This document shows, piece by piece, positions 3,981-5,667 of a DNA stretch of 5,667 bases. The notes beneath the pieces were generated by a model. That model did not search any database, was not told the DNA's origin, and worked only from the letters and a program-made list of their open reading frames with translations. The DNA is taken from NCBI GenBank assembly GCA_030840185.1, contig JAUZFY010000075.1:1-5667 (forward strand). Reading direction: 5' to 3'. This DNA comes from Microbacteriaceae bacterium. GTDB taxonomy: Bacteria; Actinomycetota; Actinomycetes; Actinomycetales; Microbacteriaceae. The first letter of the stretch is position 1. Every line of letters begins with the position of its first letter. Both the position numbers and the translations under genes were made by a program.

Positions 3981-5360
3981 GTGAGTATCCAAGTCATCAA
4001 CGTCTCCGCCGAGCAGGTGGAGCACATCCTCGGGCTCGAAGAGGGACATTTCCTTGATCTCAAGCGAAAGGAGATCGCCCCCGACAAACTGACGAGGACG
4101 ATCGCGGCGTTCGCGAATGCTGATGGCGGCGAGCTATACATCGGCATCGGTGAAGACAACGCTCGGACCACCCGGTTCTGGGAAGGCTTCGAAGGCGCCG
4201 AAGACGCCAATGGCCACATCCAGCCATTTGAAGCGCTGTTCCCGCTGGGCCATGGCTTTGAGTACGAGTTCCTGAGGTCTGAAGCTGAGACAGGTCTCGT
4301 GCTCCATGTCTACGTCGCCAAGGGCGCTGCCATCAAGAAGGCGTCCAACGATGTGGTCTATGTCCGACGCGGGGCGCAAAACCTCCCGCAAGAGACCAAC
4401 GAGGAGTTGGGCCGCCTGGAGCGCGCCAAGGGGCTCAGCTCTTTTGAGGCCGATACGGTCGCAACCGACCTTGCCGATGTCGCGGATTCGCTCGCTGTCA
4501 TTGGCTTCATGATCGAGGTCATCCCCGAGGGCGATCCTGAGACGTGGCTGCGGAAGCAGCGGCTGATCGTCCAAGACATGCCGACGGTGGCGTGCGTGCT
4601 GCTCTTCGCGGACGAGCCGCAGGCTCACCTTCCGAAGGCGGCCGTAAAGGTCTACCGCTACTCGACTGATGCCGCTGAGGGAACGCGCGAGACGCTCGTG
4701 TTCGATCCCGAGACGGTTGAGGGGAACCTGTATCAGCAAATAATCGCGGCGGTGGCTCGCGTGACGCAAATTATCGAGGGGATCCAGGTCCACCGGGAGG
4801 AAGGGCTTGTTTCGATCAACTACCCGCCGGAGACGCTACACGAGATCATCACGAACGCGGTGCTGCATCGCGACTACTCGATGTCCGACGACGTGCATGT
4901 GCGGATCTTCGACAATCGCGTGGAAGTCGAGAGTCCCGGTCGGCTTCCGGCGCACATTACCCCGGACAACATCCTCCGTGAGCGATTCGCCCGGAACGCC
5001 TCAGTGGTACGGATCATCAACAAGTTCCCGAACCCTCCTAACAAGGATGTTGGAGAGGGGCTCAACACTGCCTTTTCAGCGATGACCAAACTTCGACTAC
5101 GCGAGCCCGAGATCAAGGAGGCCGATCACTCAACGTTGGTCATCATCCGGCATGAGCCCCTTGCGTCACCCGAAGCGCAAGTCATCAAGTACCTCGATGA
5201 CAACCAGGAGATCAACAACTCCACGGCCCGCGAAATCACCAAGATCGAGTCTGAAGGCAAGATGCGCCGCATCCTTCAGGCGATGGTCGCGAGCAGTGAG
5301 CTCGAACGCGTACCGGGCAAGATCAAAGGCGGGTCTGCCTACCGTAAGCCGAAACGCTAA
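3981..5360 (+). CDS. Schlafen/AlbA_2 domain protein with RecG-C-type ATPase domain and winged helix
   Basis: The 459-residue protein has three parts. Residues about 18-135 form an AlbA_2 (Schlafen-type) domain: GHFLDLKRKEI with the conserved acidic-x-Lys strand (D26, K28), then the helix LTRTIAAFANADGG and strand ELYIGIGED, closing with VYVRRGAQN (126-134). Residues about 280-370 form the HATPase_c_4/RecG-C domain: HEIITNAVLHRDY (N292 in the ATP-lid helix), FDNRVEVESPGRLP (311-323) and DVGEGLN (356-362). Residues about 390-459 look like a winged helix (EAQVIKYLDDNQ, then TAREITKIESEGKMRRIL and a basic end). This layout is that of COG2865-type predicted regulators; AlbA_2 domains bind nucleic acid and some members take part in phage defence (family knowledge). 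GTG 3981 is preferred over TTG 3942 because it opens just before the conserved domain and sits after a possible promoter. Third codon positions look less GC-biased than in the HTH gene, which hints at separate acquisition. Confidence 0.8.
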   Translation: MSIQVINVSAEQVEHILGLEEGHFLDLKRKEIAPDKLTRTIAAFANADGGELYIGIGEDNARTTRFWEGFEGAEDANGHIQPFEALFPLGHGFEYEFLRSEAETGLVLHVYVAKGAAIKKASNDVVYVRRGAQNLPQETNEELGRLERAKGLSSFEADTVATDLADVADSLAVIGFMIEVIPEGDPETWLRKQRLIVQDMPTVACVLLFADEPQAHLPKAAVKVYRYSTDAAEGTRETLVFDPETVEGNLYQQIIAAVARVTQIIEGIQVHREEGLVSINYPPETLHEIITNAVLHRDYSMSDDVHVRIFDNRVEVESPGRLPAHITPDNILRERFARNASVVRIINKFPNPPNKDVGEGLNTAFSAMTKLRLREPEIKEADHSTLVIIRHEPLASPEAQVIKYLDDNQEINNSTAREITKIESEGKMRRILQAMVASSELERVPGKIKGGSAYRKPKR

Positions 5361-5406
5361 AGGTGCCAGCCCGCCAAGCGCGCTCGACGCTAGCGGACCC
5401 GCCGTG

Positions 5407-5424
5407 GACCCCGCCCCTGGGGTC
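5407..5424 (+). terminator. Candidate hairpin terminator after the AlbA_2-ATPase gene
   Basis: GACCCC (5407-5412) and GGGGTC (5419-5424) form a perfect 6-bp stem with a 6-nt loop, about 46 bp after the stop codon. No T-run follows, so it would at best be a U-less terminator. It could also be an operator-like palindrome. Confidence 0.3.
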
Positions 5425-5620
5425 TATGGGGGGTCTTCGCGGTCTATCGCGGACGTAGCGGGATTGCAAAAACTTGCTGGTAAACGGCGGTTTTCGCCAC
5501 GGTTCCATCCTGTCGGGCGCGCTGAGAAAACCCCTGGGCCGCCGAGGCTTCGGTATCGCGGCGCTGCGCTCGCATATGTCCCGCTTACGGACCATTGAGC
5601 GCGCCCTGAGGATGGGCTCG

Positions 5621-5626
5621 TACCGT
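5621..5626 (+). promoter_or_regulatory. -10-like element before the start at 5633
   Basis: TACCGT matches the TANNNT pattern and ends 6 nt before the ATG at 5633. A TTGAGC at 5595-5600 could be its -35, but the spacer would be 20 bp, longer than usual. The 16 bases from GTACCGT through the ATG agree at 12 positions with those before the HNH start. Confidence 0.35.
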
Positions 5627-5632
5627 CGGGCC

Positions 5633-5667
5633 ATGAAGTTCCGCGACCCGAGCAGGTGCCCCCGGTG
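5633..5667 (+). CDS. Start of a gene running off the right edge
   Basis: ATG 5633 opens MKFRDPSRCPR and the frame is still open at the window end. The single Cys after RDPSR could be the first of a zinc-ribbon knuckle, but too little is visible to name a family. The frame also has in-frame ATGs at 5576 and 5612. The 5633 start is chosen because of the -10-like hexamer 6 nt upstream, the same arrangement as the HNH and DUF2188 genes. A chance frame cannot be excluded. Confidence 0.35.
   Translation, partial: MKFRDPSRCPR

Larger units (their letters stand above)
5361..5632. other. Intergenic tail with hairpins and degenerate GGTCT repeats
   Basis: No frame here looks like a gene. The short frames on both strands are Arg/Pro-rich shadows. 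After the hairpin, GGTCTATGGGG, GGTCTTCGC and GGTCTATCGC follow in series at about 5421-5450, a degenerate repeat of roughly 10 bp. A second small inverted repeat, GGCG and CGCC around a GTTTT loop, lies near 5487-5499. There is no tRNA and no recognisable attachment core, although a boundary of the acquired segment could lie here. Confidence 0.35.

Noticed and set aside
4134..4793. 219-codon minus-strand frame inside the AlbA_2-ATPase gene
   Set aside because: It is a long antisense shadow typical of GC-rich codon bias; the plus strand carries unmistakable domain motifs.
2244..5582. Direct repeat CATATGTCCC at 2244-2253 and 5573-5582 as possible attachment sites
   Set aside because: About 15 such 10-mer pairs are expected by chance in a window this size, and the flanks do not match.
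5323..5634. 103-codon minus-strand frame at the right end
   Set aside because: It is Arg/Pro-rich with no recognisable motif, and it overlaps the ATPase gene end; it looks like a chance high-GC frame.
1..5667. CRISPR array, rRNA or tRNA gene
   Set aside because: No regularly spaced repeats of 25-40 bp and no conserved RNA gene sequence were seen on either strand.

Overview
The window is high-GC DNA with GTG and TTG starts available and several genes that seem to start directly at the mRNA 5' end. This suggests an actinobacterium, possibly a soil Thermoleophilia-type lineage. The lineage guess rests on integrase and arsenic-gene style only and is weak. It reads as a chromosomal accessory region: a broken arsenic-resistance operon followed by a patchwork of small mobile or defence-type genes.

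Left edge (1-350): the 3' end of an arsM arsenite methyltransferase, then an arsD arsenic metallochaperone relic. The relic is both frameshifted and cut off after its N-terminal third, so 350-400 is the likely junction between the old ars operon and acquired DNA.

402-1700: a two-gene toxin-antitoxin-like operon. A 228-aa protein with an excisionase/MerR-type helix-turn-helix is followed 5 bp later by a PIN-domain ribonuclease. The promoter is good (TTGAAA-16-TAGAAT), and its -35 lies inside three perfectly phased 9-bp direct repeats that look like an operator.

1693-2457: convergent with the toxin lies the C-terminal catalytic half of a tyrosine integrase (Arg-I and the N-terminal domains are missing). 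Upstream of it, a strong Shine-Dalgarno and ATG open a different frame.

2458-3882: a 100-aa protein with one C-terminal membrane segment (+), a zinc-finger HNH endonuclease (-), about 300 bp with no gene, and a DUF2188 protein (-).

3883-5360: divergent from DUF2188 is a 459-aa protein with an N-terminal Schlafen/AlbA_2 domain, a RecG-C/GHKL-like ATPase domain and a C-terminal winged helix (COG2865-like architecture).

5361-5667: non-coding DNA with small hairpins and degenerate GGTCT repeats, then the probable start of another gene at 5633.

A recurrent feature is a -10-like hexamer exactly 6 nt before the start codon (HNH, DUF2188, the 5633 gene), with very short leaders at two more genes. 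This implies leaderless transcription and helps choose starts. No single described defence system is complete here. The best candidates for something new are the TA operon with its enlarged antitoxin and phased operator, and the divergent DUF2188/AlbA_2-ATPase pair.
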